DNA of 64,000 nt from assembly GCA_037976565.1 (NCBI GenBank), contig CP137673.1, positions 6,269,522 through 6,333,521 of the forward strand, read 5' to 3'. The notes under the pieces are model-generated. The model saw nothing but the letters and a program-made list of their open reading frames with translations. It did not search any database and had not been told where the DNA came from. The translations under genes and the position numbers were made by a program. Below, piece after piece: positions 12,627-24,694 of the stretch. Within the stretch, counting starts at the first letter, position 1. Every line of letters begins with the position of its first letter. The stretch comes from Mesocentrotus franciscanus. Taxonomy: Eukaryota > Echinodermata > Echinoidea > Camarodonta > Strongylocentrotidae.

Positions 12627-13430
12627 ATAAGCAGCCGATAAAGTTATCGGGTTCCATGGCAACGACGAATATGAAAGATGTGAGGAGAAGAGAATGATGA
12701 GATCTTTGAAAGTTGGTCTGAGAAGGAATGATCAGGGTAAAGCAATCGTTGATCTGCAATTGACTCAACGTGCTATATTAAGTCAACCGACTCGGTTAAT
12801 CGAAAGCCTAGACTTGACTGAACGATTGTGGTCCTCACTTTTCCGCTCTAACTTCCTGAGTATATACCAACCTGGCTATATAGGATAACATATGTTGGAT
12901 CTTTGGTTACATATGGTGTGCATAGGCCAGGCTACTTTTTTGTCCATAGTACTGTATATATCTTTGCGAATTGAAGGGATACTCGTCTGTTTTTATTCTC
13001 TTGCCGTTTGAAGGTCGGACAAATGTAATTATCATGATACATTTTCGGTTGGTCTTAAGCACAAGGGGATATCCCTGTTATAAACCATTCCCTGCCTATA
13101 GGGAGTAATTTTCGTTTTAATTTTGAGATAAAACTGAAAAGCTATAGGGTTAAGGTTGAGGTTTAGGGTTAGGGAGTGAAATTTCTTACATATTTTGATC
13201 TCATTTATTGCTCTATTTGTATCCAAAGATATATCTGGCAGATATTTTAATGTTCTGACCATGACTTGTCGACAATTTCGGTATAAATCATGAAAAGGGG
13301 CACATACAATCGAGGCTGTAGGTCATGTCTGTCTGCGCCGATGCTCTGCAACCGCATGGAAGATGAAAATCAGTGCAAATGCAATATTATTGTTCGTTTG
13401 CTTTGCCCTTTTTAAAAATTTATTTCTGAT
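12627..13430. other. Intergenic, nothing recognised
   Basis: Only a short telomere-like stretch (GGTTTAGGGTTAGGG near 13157-13174) stands out; it is too short to call. Confidence 0.35.
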
Positions 13431-13700
13431 ATTTATACAGGGTGGCACATATCACCAATTTGGTGGTCTTCCATGAGGTCCTGTTTGGTAAGAATAAAAC
13501 AAATAACAGCAGCAAAAACAAAATAGATAAATACACAAGAATATAAACAGGTATAAAACAAATTAATTGGTATCCTCATGAAATAACTGATCATTCAAGA
13601 ATTATCCTTGATCATTTAAAAGTAATATGTAAATGGAATTTTCAATTTAAATAGAAATTACATTAAAAAATGAAAATAGAATAAAGAATAGATGATAACC
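13431..13700 (-). repeat. Possible LINE 3' end relic
   Basis: Minus-strand reading gives 'gaagaccaccaaattggtga' then 'gccaccctgtataaat', a pattern common at CR1/Jockey-like LINE 3' ends, next to AT-rich DNA. Low certainty. Confidence 0.3.
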
Positions 13701-14420
13701 ACGTATTTATTTAAAAAGAAAGAAAAAAAATGATTGAAAACGTACATTGCCGCTAGCAATGTCAATTTACATCCTGCCTCATGATATGAATTGTTTTTCA
13801 AATCTCATTTATTGAACAATCCAAAAAAAGAGGAAAACTCTTCAACAGGTTAGAGTTATTATCATACAACATTACTTTAAAAAAACGCTCTTCACCACAC
13901 CAGGGACTTTTCAACCACCACCTCATATTCGGATAGTGACATACCCGAATTTCATCATACCTGGGCACAGTGGTGCCGCAAAGGGGTGCCGGAATATGAG
14001 AATCGGGCAGTAGGGTGCCTGAATATATAATTCTATTAATTTCATGTAATTTATTTTCATTGCGAAATTGAATTGATATATACATAACAGACTTAGTTTC
14101 TTTTTTCCCCTTCGCTTCACTTTCTCGCAAAAGTTAGAAATGGGATGGATTCGGGCAGCGAGATATCCGAATTATTCTTACTATTCGGGGAGCAAGCTGG
14201 TGCCCGAATATCTTTTTATTTGGTTGCAGGATGTACGAATAATATCATTCTTGCCTCTTATCTAGTGTATCAGGATGGAGTCACAAGCAGACTCCCTTTT
14301 TCCCGTTCCGCTACCAGGGGTGTCGATCACGGGGGGGATGGGGATATATCCCCCAATATTTCAAGTGGGGGGAATGGCCTGTACAATCATCCCCCCCCAA
14401 TAATTCACCATCAAAAAACA

Positions 14421-16149
14421 AAAATATGGAGAGAAAAATTAATGAGAGTAGTTAATGGTTATTACTCGCAAGATGACCATCAATATACACATTTTGCTAT
14501 CTCATTTTCAAAATACATACATATATAAATAGAAAACGAAGTAAATGAGACAACCGTATATGAGACAAGAATAAATTGAATTCTCGCTCATACGGTTTTA
14601 TCAGGAATTGATGAATTTATTCAATTTATTCAATCAACAGCATCATAGAAATGCAGTGCGCCAAATGCAAAGCCGCAGCGTTAAAAAGCAACGAGCTAAA
14701 TGTTAAGCGCGAAGAGTTATAAAATAGTTCACTAGTTGTTATGTTGTTTCCGTTCACCCTTCTTAAAATTTACGTCATTGTATCTTTATTTTTTTTTTTT
14801 TCACTCATTTTATTTCCTGATATTTCCTAAAACATTTTTCAAAACGCGCTAGGAGTTACAGTCGTGTATTTGTTTAACTCTTTTAATTTGGGCATTATTG
14901 CCAAGAAAAAATTATCAACCAATTCCTCAATATAAAGAACTCTTAAAGGTAAAGGAAAGCATTTGAGCAAGAATATCACATGACTTTTGGCCAGTTCAAT
15001 CTGAAGTGATTTTTAAAGCTATGACTATGTGGGGTTGATAATGCATTTTTTTCATAATGCAAGTAAAGTAATACAATATTGTATCATTGAAGAGAAAGAC
15101 GGTTTTGTCCAAATGGCAGCATGTAGGAGACGAAACTTTCTGTTTGTTCCCTGATTCATACTCAGTATCTATTTTGTTTTATTGATTTCATCCATTTCTT
15201 TGTTTATTTATATCTCTACATGTAAAACATTTGAAGAGCTATTTTCCGAAAGGAGCAAAATCTTTTGATAGCAAATGGAGATAATGATATACATTTTCCT
15301 CTATTTACCTTGAACAAAATTATTAACCTAAATTACGAGAGAAATTATGAACACATGCATCTTTTAATAACAATTTTCCATAGACACCTGAACAAAATCG
15401 GGTAAACAAAGAGTTCTTTCTTAAGTTACACACATGGATCTAGTGCCTCTTGAAAATAAACTCTTTGTATGTACATAAACAAGCAATACAACAGAATACT
15501 CCAGTTCGATATTTTGGAGAAAAATTATAATGTCACAACTTATTTTTGTTTTATTGAAAAGCTGATGTAGGCCTATGTATTGTATTCAAACGTAACAGGC
15601 ATAAGATAGTTAAGGTGTTTTTGAAGGTAAGAATGTTATTAAGTTTGAAGTTTTGTTTATAACACCCTTCCAATAATAATGCACCTTCTAAGACTGGTTA
15701 TAGTTTTTGAGGAAAAAAATAGTGCTCTGGTCAGGGCCTTAGGGGAATATTATGCTTATATTTTAGAGCGTATCTGGTATGATAAGTATATCTGGGTGAA
15801 GAAGGAGATAATGGAAGTTTGTTGTTTGGTAGTTGGAACGTAAGTTTTATATTATGTTTTTAAGAAACAGACAGTTTGTATGAGATCAGGAGTGGAAATT
15901 TTCTGTCATTTTGAGAACCAAATTTTGCATCAGTGATATTCTGTTTCATTGAATTGAGTTTCCCGCAGAGAGGATTCAGTTGGTTTAATTAAAGAAGGAA
16001 GAGAGTCAAATGAAGAACCAAAAGCAATATGTTTTTCATTTACTAATGAGAACTATGTTTTTTTTAGATCTCCTTACACAAAATATTGGAATGGGTTTTT
16101 CACGATGAATGTTGTTTGGAGACATCAATATTCATAAAATGAATGTTTC
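14421..16149. other. Intergenic, nothing recognised
   Basis: Long AT-rich stretch with no open frame of interest. It abuts the LINE tail at 16150. Confidence 0.4.
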
Positions 16150-17960
16150 TATTTCATTTCATTTCATTTTATTTTCCAATTCTCGTAAAAAATACATTCA
16201 ACAATACATTATACATACAAGCAAATATATAAACAATACAAAGAATATGGAGGAGCCAGCAGAGGCCATTGGCCTTTCAAAGGCTGGGCTCCAATTGCCG
16301 CAGATAATTATACAAAGTAAAGAGAAAAGAAAAAGTAGGTAGTACATAAACAGGTGTGAACAGGCTAATTAAACATAAGATAAGATTCCTTCATTAGATG
16401 ATGTTTGTATTTTCGTTTGAATAAGGCAAGAGATGGGCACATTTTTATATCGGTGGGTATTGCATTCCAAGTAATCACTCCAGAATATTTTACTGATCTA
16501 CGTGAATGGTATTTTAACAATGGAATATATAAATCATTAGCATGTCTTGTGTAATGTGGATGAACATCCTTTGTTATTTTGAACATATTATCAAAAATAG
16601 AAGGTAACATATTATTATTGTACATAAACATAAATGATCCAACTTGCAATTCATGTATCTGAAATATGGTAAGTACATTTAATTTCCTAAAAAGCGGTTC
16701 AGAGGGAGTTCTGGGGTGAGGGTTTGTAATTGCACGTAGTGCTCTTTTATGTAAAACATAAACTTGATTCAGTAGAGTTTTCGCACAATGTCCCCATATC
16801 AAAGTACAATAGGACAGATGAGGAAGAATGATAGCATTATAGATATTAATCAATATGTTCTATATAGTACACCTATCGCACATGAAATCTTCCTCCGGGT
16901 ATAATTGATATGTGGAGCCCAAGTAAGATTTTCATCAAGTGTCACTCCAAGAAATACAGTATTAGAAACTTGTAATATATTATAGTTATTAATTATAATG
17001 TCACACATTTGTTCTGAATGTTTTTTGTTTTTCTGCTTAAATATCATATAATTAGTTTTTTTGGAATTTATAAGTAATTTGTTAGCCAAAAACCACAACT
17101 CAATTTTTGGTAGTTCTGTACTAATTATGGTTGATATTTCATTGATGTCTTTACCTGACACAAAGGGGTTTGTGTCATCTGCAAATATGATTGGGCAATA
17201 TTTTGGGCTTACGTATTGTATATCATTAACATATAATAGTAAAATTAATGGGCCTAAAATTGACCCTTGCGGAACCCCTCCAGTGAGTGTCAATAATGTG
17301 GAGTTAACACCATCTATATCAAAAAGTTGTTTTCTGTTAAATAAATAGCTATGTATTAAATCTAAAGAAACTCCTCTCATACCATAACATTTCAACTTAC
17401 GTAACAAAATGTCATGATTAATTGAGTCGAATGCCTTCGATAGATCCAAAACAATTCCTAGTCCAATATTCTTATTTTCAAAAGCTGTATTAAGATGATC
17501 GATAAATTCAAGTAGGGCCATAGATGTAGAATGTCCAGAGCGAAAACCAAATTGTCTATTGTACAAGATATTATGTTTACATATATAAGACATTAGCTTT
17601 GCATATATCAATTTTTCAAACAGTTTATCAAAGACAGAAAGCAGGGACACAGGTCGATAATTTGTACACAAAGATTTATCTCCTTTTTAAATATTGGCAA
17701 GACTTTAGCAACTTTTAAAGCATCTGGAAAGCATCCCGTTTCTATAGAGGTATTGAAAATATGAGTTAACACTGGAGCTACAATGTGTATACATTGTTTT
17801 AAAACTTTGGTGTCTATATCATCGTAGCCTGGGCTTTTGCCTTCTTTTAAACTTAACACTGTATTGATTACCTCAGATTCCTTTGTACATGTGAAAAATA
17901 AAGATTTTGGATAATCACCATTCAAATATTTATCACCAGGAAATAAAGAATTTTCTGTCT
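16150..17960 (-). mobile_element. 5'-truncated, broken non-LTR retrotransposon (LINE) with reverse transcriptase
   Basis: The minus strand encodes most of a reverse transcriptase in three frames. 17925-17610 holds the N-terminal part (VLKQCIHIVAPVLTHIFN). 17671-16850 holds the core, with NYRPVSLL, LDLSKAFDSINHD, GGVPQGSILGP and the catalytic FADDT (17188-17168). 16853-16365 holds the C-terminal part (LPHLSYCTLIWG, LHKRALRAITN, WNAIP). The first break is a one-base loss near 17685, in the run before NYRPVSLL; the second, near 16855, looks like a short deletion with a frameshift. A 3' UTR and a tail of TGAAA units (ATTTCATTTC on the plus strand, 16150-16175) follow. The endonuclease half is missing. 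The motifs fit the Jockey/CR1 superfamily; the clade is not resolved. It cannot be autonomous. Confidence 0.9.
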
Positions 17961-18780
17961 ACATCAACCTTTCCTGGTTGCTTATTAATGCATTTGCCCA
18001 CTGGTAACATAATACTTTCACAAGTTGATATCCCTCACCATTGGATTTTTTTTTTTGGTAATGTCTAAATTTCGTTTAAAAATAGATTATATCAGTCTGG
18101 TAGGCCTACACTGCAGGCAAAAGTCAGGACTAACATTTAGCATGTTATTCATTTTATTACCACTCTTATATTCTCTGAAATGTTATCTTTATTGAGGGTG
18201 ACTTGAAAAGAAGGGAGGGGGTGCAACCTGCCACACGCCTCTACCTCTTGGTTGCTTTGATCCATTGCCGAAAATATTTTGGCACCTATCATCCCCCCCC
18301 CCCAACCACGGATACAAATCGACACCCCTGTCCGCTACCCTCTGTCCTCTCCAATATTTATGTGTGTTTTTTATCTATCTTTTTCCCCTCCCCCAATTCA
18401 AGACATGTTGTCATCATTTAAAATTTGATTCCACTCTTTTAAGAAATCTTGTGTAAAATTGCCTGTTTTCATGTTAGCCCCGTCCTTTCACCCTCACTGG
18501 GAGGCACCGAAGCGTGACCGGACCGAGAACAATAGAAAATCGTGCTAGGGTGTCTTAAAAAAGGAACAGAGCAAACCCCTACCACCATCTCATGGGCTTA
18601 CATTTTAAAAGGAAAATACCAGATGTTACCTTTTTTCAAGGTTTTTAATGGAAACCCTTTTTTCAGAATTTTTTCCTACTCACCCTACCCCGCGCCTCCC
18701 CTCCTCCCCCCCCCTCCAAGAAAGAAGTATGTTCAGGCTGTTACAGTACCAACGCCTGTTCCTATTGAAGAACGATATCC
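17961..18780. other. Intergenic, nothing recognised
   Basis: Mixed sequence with several C-runs (for example 18291-18303); no gene or clear repeat. Confidence 0.35.
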
Positions 18781-18784
18781 TTTT

Positions 18785-19600
18785 TCTTTTAACCAGCCCT
18801 GCACAAAAGATTTCTTGGCAGATGAATTTTCCAGCAGGATATTCCTCGTGTTAAAGTTACAAATTGTAAAGTAGATGTATCCAAAAATGAAACAAGATGT
18901 CTTTCTTTTGACCTCTCTGGCTTTTACTAGCAATGTGAGGTTGCATGTAAAAACCACGATCGGTTCTAGAAGATTTGTTTTGTCGGGGGTGATACGTTTG
19001 GGGGCTTGGGGTTCTTGTATAATGAATTTTGTATGTGTGCCCAGGAAGATGAGAACAAATCTTCCTGGTGTGCCTGCCCAGATTTTTTTTTTTTTTTTTT
19101 TGGGGGTTGACAAAATCTAAGGTGGGTAAAAAAAAAACGGATCGCAGAATTAGGGACATACTGGAAATTGTGTAGCAGGTACGCCTCCCCGCAATCTCCC
19201 AAAAGGAAAAACAACAACAAAATCGACATCCTCGGCTTCCATACCCCAAGAGGAAATCTCTCGGGGTGTCATTGTTTACTCAAAGGACAGCTTGAGCGAT
19301 TTAACTATATACCTTATTTTTTTAACCAGCCCTGCACAAAAGATTTCTTGGCAGATGAAATTTCCCCGTGTTAAAGTTACAAATTGTAAAGTAGATGTAT
19401 CTACCAAAAAAAAAACGGATTCTCAGGATTAGGGACATGCTGGAAATTGTCTAGCAGGTACGCCCCCCCCCCTTCCCCGCAATCTCCAAAAAGGAAGAAT
19501 AAAAAATCGACATCCCAAGCTTCCATACCCTAAGAGAAAATCTCTTGGGGTGTCATTGTTTACTTAAAGGACAGCTTGAGCGATTTCACTATCAAGAACA
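18785..19600 (+). repeat. Duplicated non-coding segment
   Basis: 'aaccagccctgcacaaaaga' occurs at 18791 and 19326. A block from 'acggat...agggacat' through 'gacagcttgagcgattt' occurs at 19137 and again at 19415 (offset about 280 bp) with many point differences. This looks like an old local duplication of an uncharacterised repeat. Confidence 0.6.
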
Positions 19601-19687
19601 CGAATGGCATGCGGTATCATAACTAACCGTACGGGAAGTTTCTGTTCATTCTCTATCGATTCTTGATCAATAGGAATACATTTCTTC

Positions 19688-19792
19688 CCCCCCCCCTCTC
19701 TCTCTCTCTTTCGCTCACTCTCCATGTCCTCTCTCCCTATCGCTCTCCCTCACTCTTCCTCCCATCTCTCGTTCTCTCTCTCTCTCTCTCTA
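19688..19792. repeat. (CT)n microsatellite
   Basis: Interrupted CT tract. Confidence 0.85.
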
Positions 19793-19965
19793 CTTAAACC
19801 TCTCCTTATCCATGTTCCCATCCTCTTATAGTCGAGTTATGGATATCAATCACCCTTGAATATGGTTGACAACCAGCAATGTTGCAAAACGATGGATGAC
19901 TAGAGTTTTTAGTGACAATATGCAGTTTTTACATCTTTTATTGTTTCGTTGTCCTCGTCGAGTTC

Positions 19966-20119
19966 TCCTTCTTCTATTCTGCTTCTTCTTCTTGTTGTTC
20001 TTCTTGTTCTTGTTCTTCTTCTTCTTGTTCTTCTTCTCCTCCTCCTCCTTCTCCTTCTTCTTCTTCTTCTTCTTCTTCTTCTTCTCCTCCTCCTCCTTTT
20101 TTCTTCTTTTTTTTCTTCC

Positions 20120-20151
<32 letters not shown>

Positions 20152-20156
20152 TATTC
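19966..20156. repeat. (TTC)n(TCC)n(TAC)n trinucleotide array
   Basis: About 190 bp of compound trinucleotide repeat. All the long Leu-, Ser- or Arg-rich frames here come from the repeat. Confidence 0.9.
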
Positions 20157-21000
20157 TTTATCTTCATTTCTTCTAAGTTCAGCCTCTTTCTCTTTTTTAA
20201 ATAAATTTTAAGGTATTTTTTAGCTTATTTCTCCCATTACGCTTTCTATTTATCGCTTATGATTATATCCATATGACTACTCAGTTTCGTTTCCATAAAT
20301 ATCGATTAAAATGACTAACTTATTAACTTCACCATTCTGATTTGTTATTACTTCCCTCAATTCATCAGAGGCTTTTTATGGGATAGACCGGAAATTCAAA
20401 TCCTTATCATCTTTAGACACTTAAAGAGGAAATATGTGTGATGAAAGGAAGCCGGATATACAGCACCAAAAATATGATAAACGACAAGGTCATTGTTGTA
20501 TTTCCGTATGGGTAAAAGTCTAAAAGAGTTATGGCGAAATAATGATATAATATCAGGGTAAAATGAACTGTGGTCTAGCATGTGGGGGCTGATGAATGTC
20601 GGAGGATATAGAGGAAAGATGGCGTAATAGTGTGAGAGTGGGGGAAGGGGAGAAAATGAATGGTTTATGATTTGACCGACTCTTTTCTTCTTCATATTCA
20701 TTGATATGTATCTTGCATTCGGAAGTCAAGGAACAAAACACTACATCATAAAGAGAGAAAAAGAGAGAGTGTGTGTGTGGGAGGGTTGCGTGTGATTGAA
20801 AGAGAGGGAGGCTTAGTGAAACAAAGCACTGAACAGAGTCGGTAAAGTAGTAAAACATGGGTCAACTTTGTGGTACAAAATTGAATGTACTTCAGTCACC
20901 GACACCAGACCGACAAGAGACCGATCAACGGTCAGCAGTTGATTTGCAGTCGGGCGTCGGTGACCGAGGTATTAGACGTTTTCTTTTCCCCTTTTCTTGA
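20157..21000. other. Intergenic, nothing recognised
   Basis: No feature beyond a short GA/GT tract around 20755-20815. Confidence 0.4.
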
Positions 21001-21006
21001 TGTTCT

Positions 21007-21025
21007 TCTCCTTCTTCTTCTTCTT

Positions 21026-21080
<55 letters not shown>

Positions 21081-21150
21081 TAGTACTACTACTTCTTCTT
21101 CTTCTTCTTCCTGTTCTTCTACTTCTTCTTCTCCTTGTTCTTCTACCGCT
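21007..21150. repeat. (TTC)n(TAC)n trinucleotide array
   Basis: Second compound array with the same TTC then TAC composition as 19966-20156. Confidence 0.9.
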
Positions 21151-21204
21151 GTACTTCATTTACTTCTTCTTGGCGTTTTGCACGATAAGGCAAGACTTAT
21201 TGTG

Positions 21205-21360
21205 AGAGGGATAGAGAGAGAGAGAGGGAGAGAGAGGGAGAGAGCTAACGAGGACAGGGTGAGATGGAGAGATAGGGAAAAGAGACAGACAGACGGACAA
21301 AGGGAGAGTGAGACAGAGAGGAAATACAGAGAGTGAGACAGACAGGGGATGGGGGGATAG
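21205..21360. repeat. (GA)n-rich tract
   Basis: Degenerate GAGAGG/GACAGA repeat. Confidence 0.8.
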
Positions 21361-22197
21361 ACGGATGAGGCAGGTACGCAGAGAGAGCATTATAGTACTG
21401 AATGGAATTAAATAGGTATAAGTTAAAGTTTGCATTAAAGAAATGACACGCTTTGAATGTAGGCAATATGGCTTTATTGGGTATAAATCTTATTGTATCT
21501 ATTCATCTATCTATTTATAATATCTTCCCATCTGTTAATAAATCGAAATCAAATTGGTCATGCAAACTTTGATCATGCATGCATGGGCAAAAATGCCAAC
21601 GAATATGTTTCTGTCTGAATTTATATACACATGACAAGACTTCCAGAAATCTAACATTTAAAGAAATGTAATTACAATCACAACACACGTTATGAAAAGA
21701 GAACACTTATACAATCTCTTTTCATACATGATATAAGAAACATTTACAACGATGTAATATCATAGTATACTACGTGCAACATCTGGTATCAACATTTTTG
21801 GAATGTACAAGCTATACATTTTAGTAGAATTTTACCATTCTAACCCAGTCAAGCAGCATTACCTTGCTTACTGTCTCGTGTATTGGGTAAGTAAACAGAG
21901 TGAACAATTCCGAATCTTCTACAAATATTTTGTTTTATTGTGAAAGCCGATAAACTAATGTCTACCGTTGATTGTTTCTGGCAAACGATAAAATAAGGAA
22001 AAGGCAACAAATTTGAGACAAAGGATAACCATACTCCTCAGGCTGGTACATCGTACATATTTAATATAAATACACGATCCGTATATATCTCTTTTGAATT
22101 CACAAGATGTCGGCTATATTAACATATAGGGTTCCCGGCATGCCATGAAAACAAAATTTTCCTCACATTTCTCTTGATGAAGTTAAAAATACCGGTA
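21361..22197. other. Intergenic, nothing recognised
   Basis: AT-rich, no supportable feature. Confidence 0.4.
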
Positions 22198-22513
22198 CAG
22201 GGGGGTGTTTCACAAAGAACCTAAGTCGAACTTAACTCTAAGTTGGACTTAAACATTATGGAGAGCCATTTGCAGCCATAAAATAAAATATATTCAAAAG
22301 CAAAAATTCAAGTATTTTAGACTTTTCATAAATTCCACATCAAGAACATGAAATCTCCTTGATAATACAAAATATGAGTGATTTGAATCAACATTTTATG
22401 CCTTTTAAAATAACTTTTACAAAATATTTTCAAAGATGCTAACGGCTTTCCATAATTGTTAAGTCCAACTTAAAGATAAGTTCAACTTAGGATCTTTGTG
22501 AAACACCCCCCTG
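22198..22513. mobile_element. Foldback MITE with long terminal inverted repeats
   Basis: 316 bp. Both ends read CAGGGGGGTGTTTCACAAAG inwards, and the inverted similarity continues for about 75 bp (CTAAGT(C/T)GAACTTA, AAGTTGGACTTAA, ATTATGGA). Non-coding; no clear target duplication. A half copy lies at 432-500 and a shorter relative at 36952-37098. Confidence 0.75.
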
Positions 22514-23208
22514 TTCTTTCAACCCAGGGAGGTACAAAAAGCCAGTGTGGACAGGCAGCTTCTCTTGGTGCTAGTGAAAATCCCTGACTTTTCCTTGAAT
22601 TGAGTGACCTTTTCCTTCCTGAAATTTCCTAGCCTTTCAATGACTTGTACAAAACAAAAGGAACTTATTTTCCAGTTTTCTCCATATTATCCTGCATGCT
22701 GGAAACTTCGTTCGTCATGACACCCTTATCTGACGAATGTGCATTTGCAATCCTCGTGTAAATGCGGATGGCTTGATGAAGTCCAGATGACGATAAGTAT
22801 TACATAGTGAATTTCTTCAAACATTTTCAAAACGAATTTACTAAGCATACAAATTTCTGAATTATATATTTGCAAACAAAATGTATTCTAAAAATCAAAG
22901 ATTAAATTCAAATACGTCTTAAGTTTGATATTGGAGGGTAATGTTCACATTCGTTCGAAACATTTCCTGTTCTAAATCATTTTTACTTCCTGTCCAGCAT
23001 ATCCCTACATATCTTGAGTGCTGCCTGGACAGGTAAGTGTTTGCTACTCTGTGTACCATTATGCATTGTTATTACTGTTAATTTTACAGTCGTTGAGATG
23101 AAAATTAGTTTGCTATATATTCAAACATTTTCAATGTCAATATCCTTGCGAAAGAAGGGTCTATCGCGCAGCTGTACGATGACGAAAATAGACCTCAAAC
23201 TTAAACCG
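22514..23208. other. Intergenic, nothing recognised
   Basis: Downstream of the complete SRCR gene. No confident polyadenylation signal was seen on the minus strand here. Confidence 0.35.
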
Positions 23209-23625
23209 CAGTCGCACCGGCCAAAACCGTCGAGACACAGTTCATTTTAACGGGAACCGATCGATGCGCGCCGAACTGTCCCTGAATAGTCCACAACCGA
23301 CGCGCGTTTGTCCCCGACATTATACTCGGTTTTGGAACTTCCGAGGAAGTTGAACCTAACAGACCCTGACAAACATAAGGGAAACGATTCCAAACCGCCT
23401 GAAAACACAGACGAAATCATCTCGAATGGATAACATTTGATCGACTATCGGGCGATTTGGGATCGGTTTGACGGTGAAACTAAGGTATAATTCTCAAACG
23501 CCCCAACGAGAACGATAGCAGACCTACAACAGACCGCTCAAACATTATTTTACATAAACTTCAACAGCCAATAATAATATTGGTCAGTTTGGAATGAATG
23601 TGAAGTCGATTTGACGGTGTGACAG
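23209..23625. mobile_element. Probable MITE just 3' of the SRCR stop codon
   Basis: The left end CAGTCGCACCGGCCAAA is mirrored at the right end as CTGTCACACCGTCAAAT. The interior is non-coding and more GC-rich than its surroundings. It ends only 56 bp downstream of the SRCR stop codon, so it probably sits in the 3' UTR or supplies its end. Confidence 0.5.
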
Positions 23626-23681
23626 GAATATACATACAAAGTCTTTTCAAAATTATAACAGTACCGCCCAAGCCATTCAAA

Positions 23682-23937
23682 CTATTCGATAAGACGAGCA
23701 TAACCGCCCGTCGCGTTGGATTTGGAATCTTTTCCGTCGTGGTGATCATTTTCCACGGCGTGGTCATAGAAGGGTTCGACGTCGACACCCGTGATATCGT
23801 TTTCGGGCATGGGCATGGTGCGTCCTTCCAGCTTGCTACGATCACCGTTGGTGGTAGCAGCGTTCTTGATGGTTTCTATATGAGCGATGACGTCGGACAT
23901 CGTTATGGCGCCGCCGAACCCTTGTCTGCGTTGATTC
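23682..23937 (-). CDS. SRCR receptor exon 12: cytoplasmic tail and stop
   Basis: 256 nt beginning in phase 2. Basic juxtamembrane RNQRRQGF, then a hydrophilic tail with two tyrosines: EPFYDHA (Y946) and, close to the C terminus, GGYARLIE (Y968). YARL fits the YxxPhi sorting/endocytosis motif; neither site is a full ITIM or ITAM. Stop TAG at 23684-23682. Confidence 0.88.
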
Positions 23938-24656
23938 CTGTGGATTTAGAATTCATAAAAACAGCGAGATAAAATGAAAGGCGCGTTTTTTGCTAAATTT
24001 AAACCCTACGTTGGCTTTAGGGTTTTGTTCGAAGTCGGATATGTATACGTAATAAAGTTAGTCTAGGGTCTACTTTTTCAATTTGTTTAATGTGATTTAG
24101 ACTCAGGGTCGAGTTTTACAAAATTATTAGCATACGAATCTAAGGCTTTAATCTCATCGGGTGCTCCTTTGTATAAGGAAGGCGAAACATAATTATGACC
24201 GTTCTAAAATTTCAAGATGGCCCCGATTTTTAAAGAAAAAACTATGAAATTTTACGGAATCAATCCCCAATTAACTCCAACAGAAGGACACTTTGGGTTG
24301 CAAAATTTTCCCCCTTTGACCATTCTTCAAATGCAGTGTAATCAAGAATGAATGACCATCAATTTCTGAAAAAATTATTATTTTAACATGACGACGAACT
24401 TACCGCATGACAACGAAGATCAAGATAATCATCACTCCAGCGAGGATTACAACCACCAATACAGCAACTATGCTTATAATCATTGCTCTATTGGAACCAC
24501 GTTTTCCTACTGAAAAAGAAATGGTAAAATATAAAAATGTGTAAGGGAAACACATCTTGTAAAAAAATATATATATCATGAAGACTCTGTACAAACCTGC
24601 GCAGAATAAGTTCTGAAGGCCAGTATCAATTTCAGGCTTTTTTACAAAGATGCATG

Positions 24657-24694
<38 letters not shown>

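Noticed and set aside
13140..13180. Interstitial telomere repeat
   Set aside because: Only about two TTAGGG units with irregular neighbours.
19850..20211. Several long Leu-, Ser-, Lys- or Arg-rich open frames on both strands
   Set aside because: They are translations of TTC/TCC/TAC repeats; frames are open on both strands because the repeat lacks stop codons.
23014..23250. Plus-strand frame beginning with a hydrophobic stretch (signal-peptide-like)
   Set aside because: No paired exon, donor or conserved motif, and it runs into the MITE at 23209.
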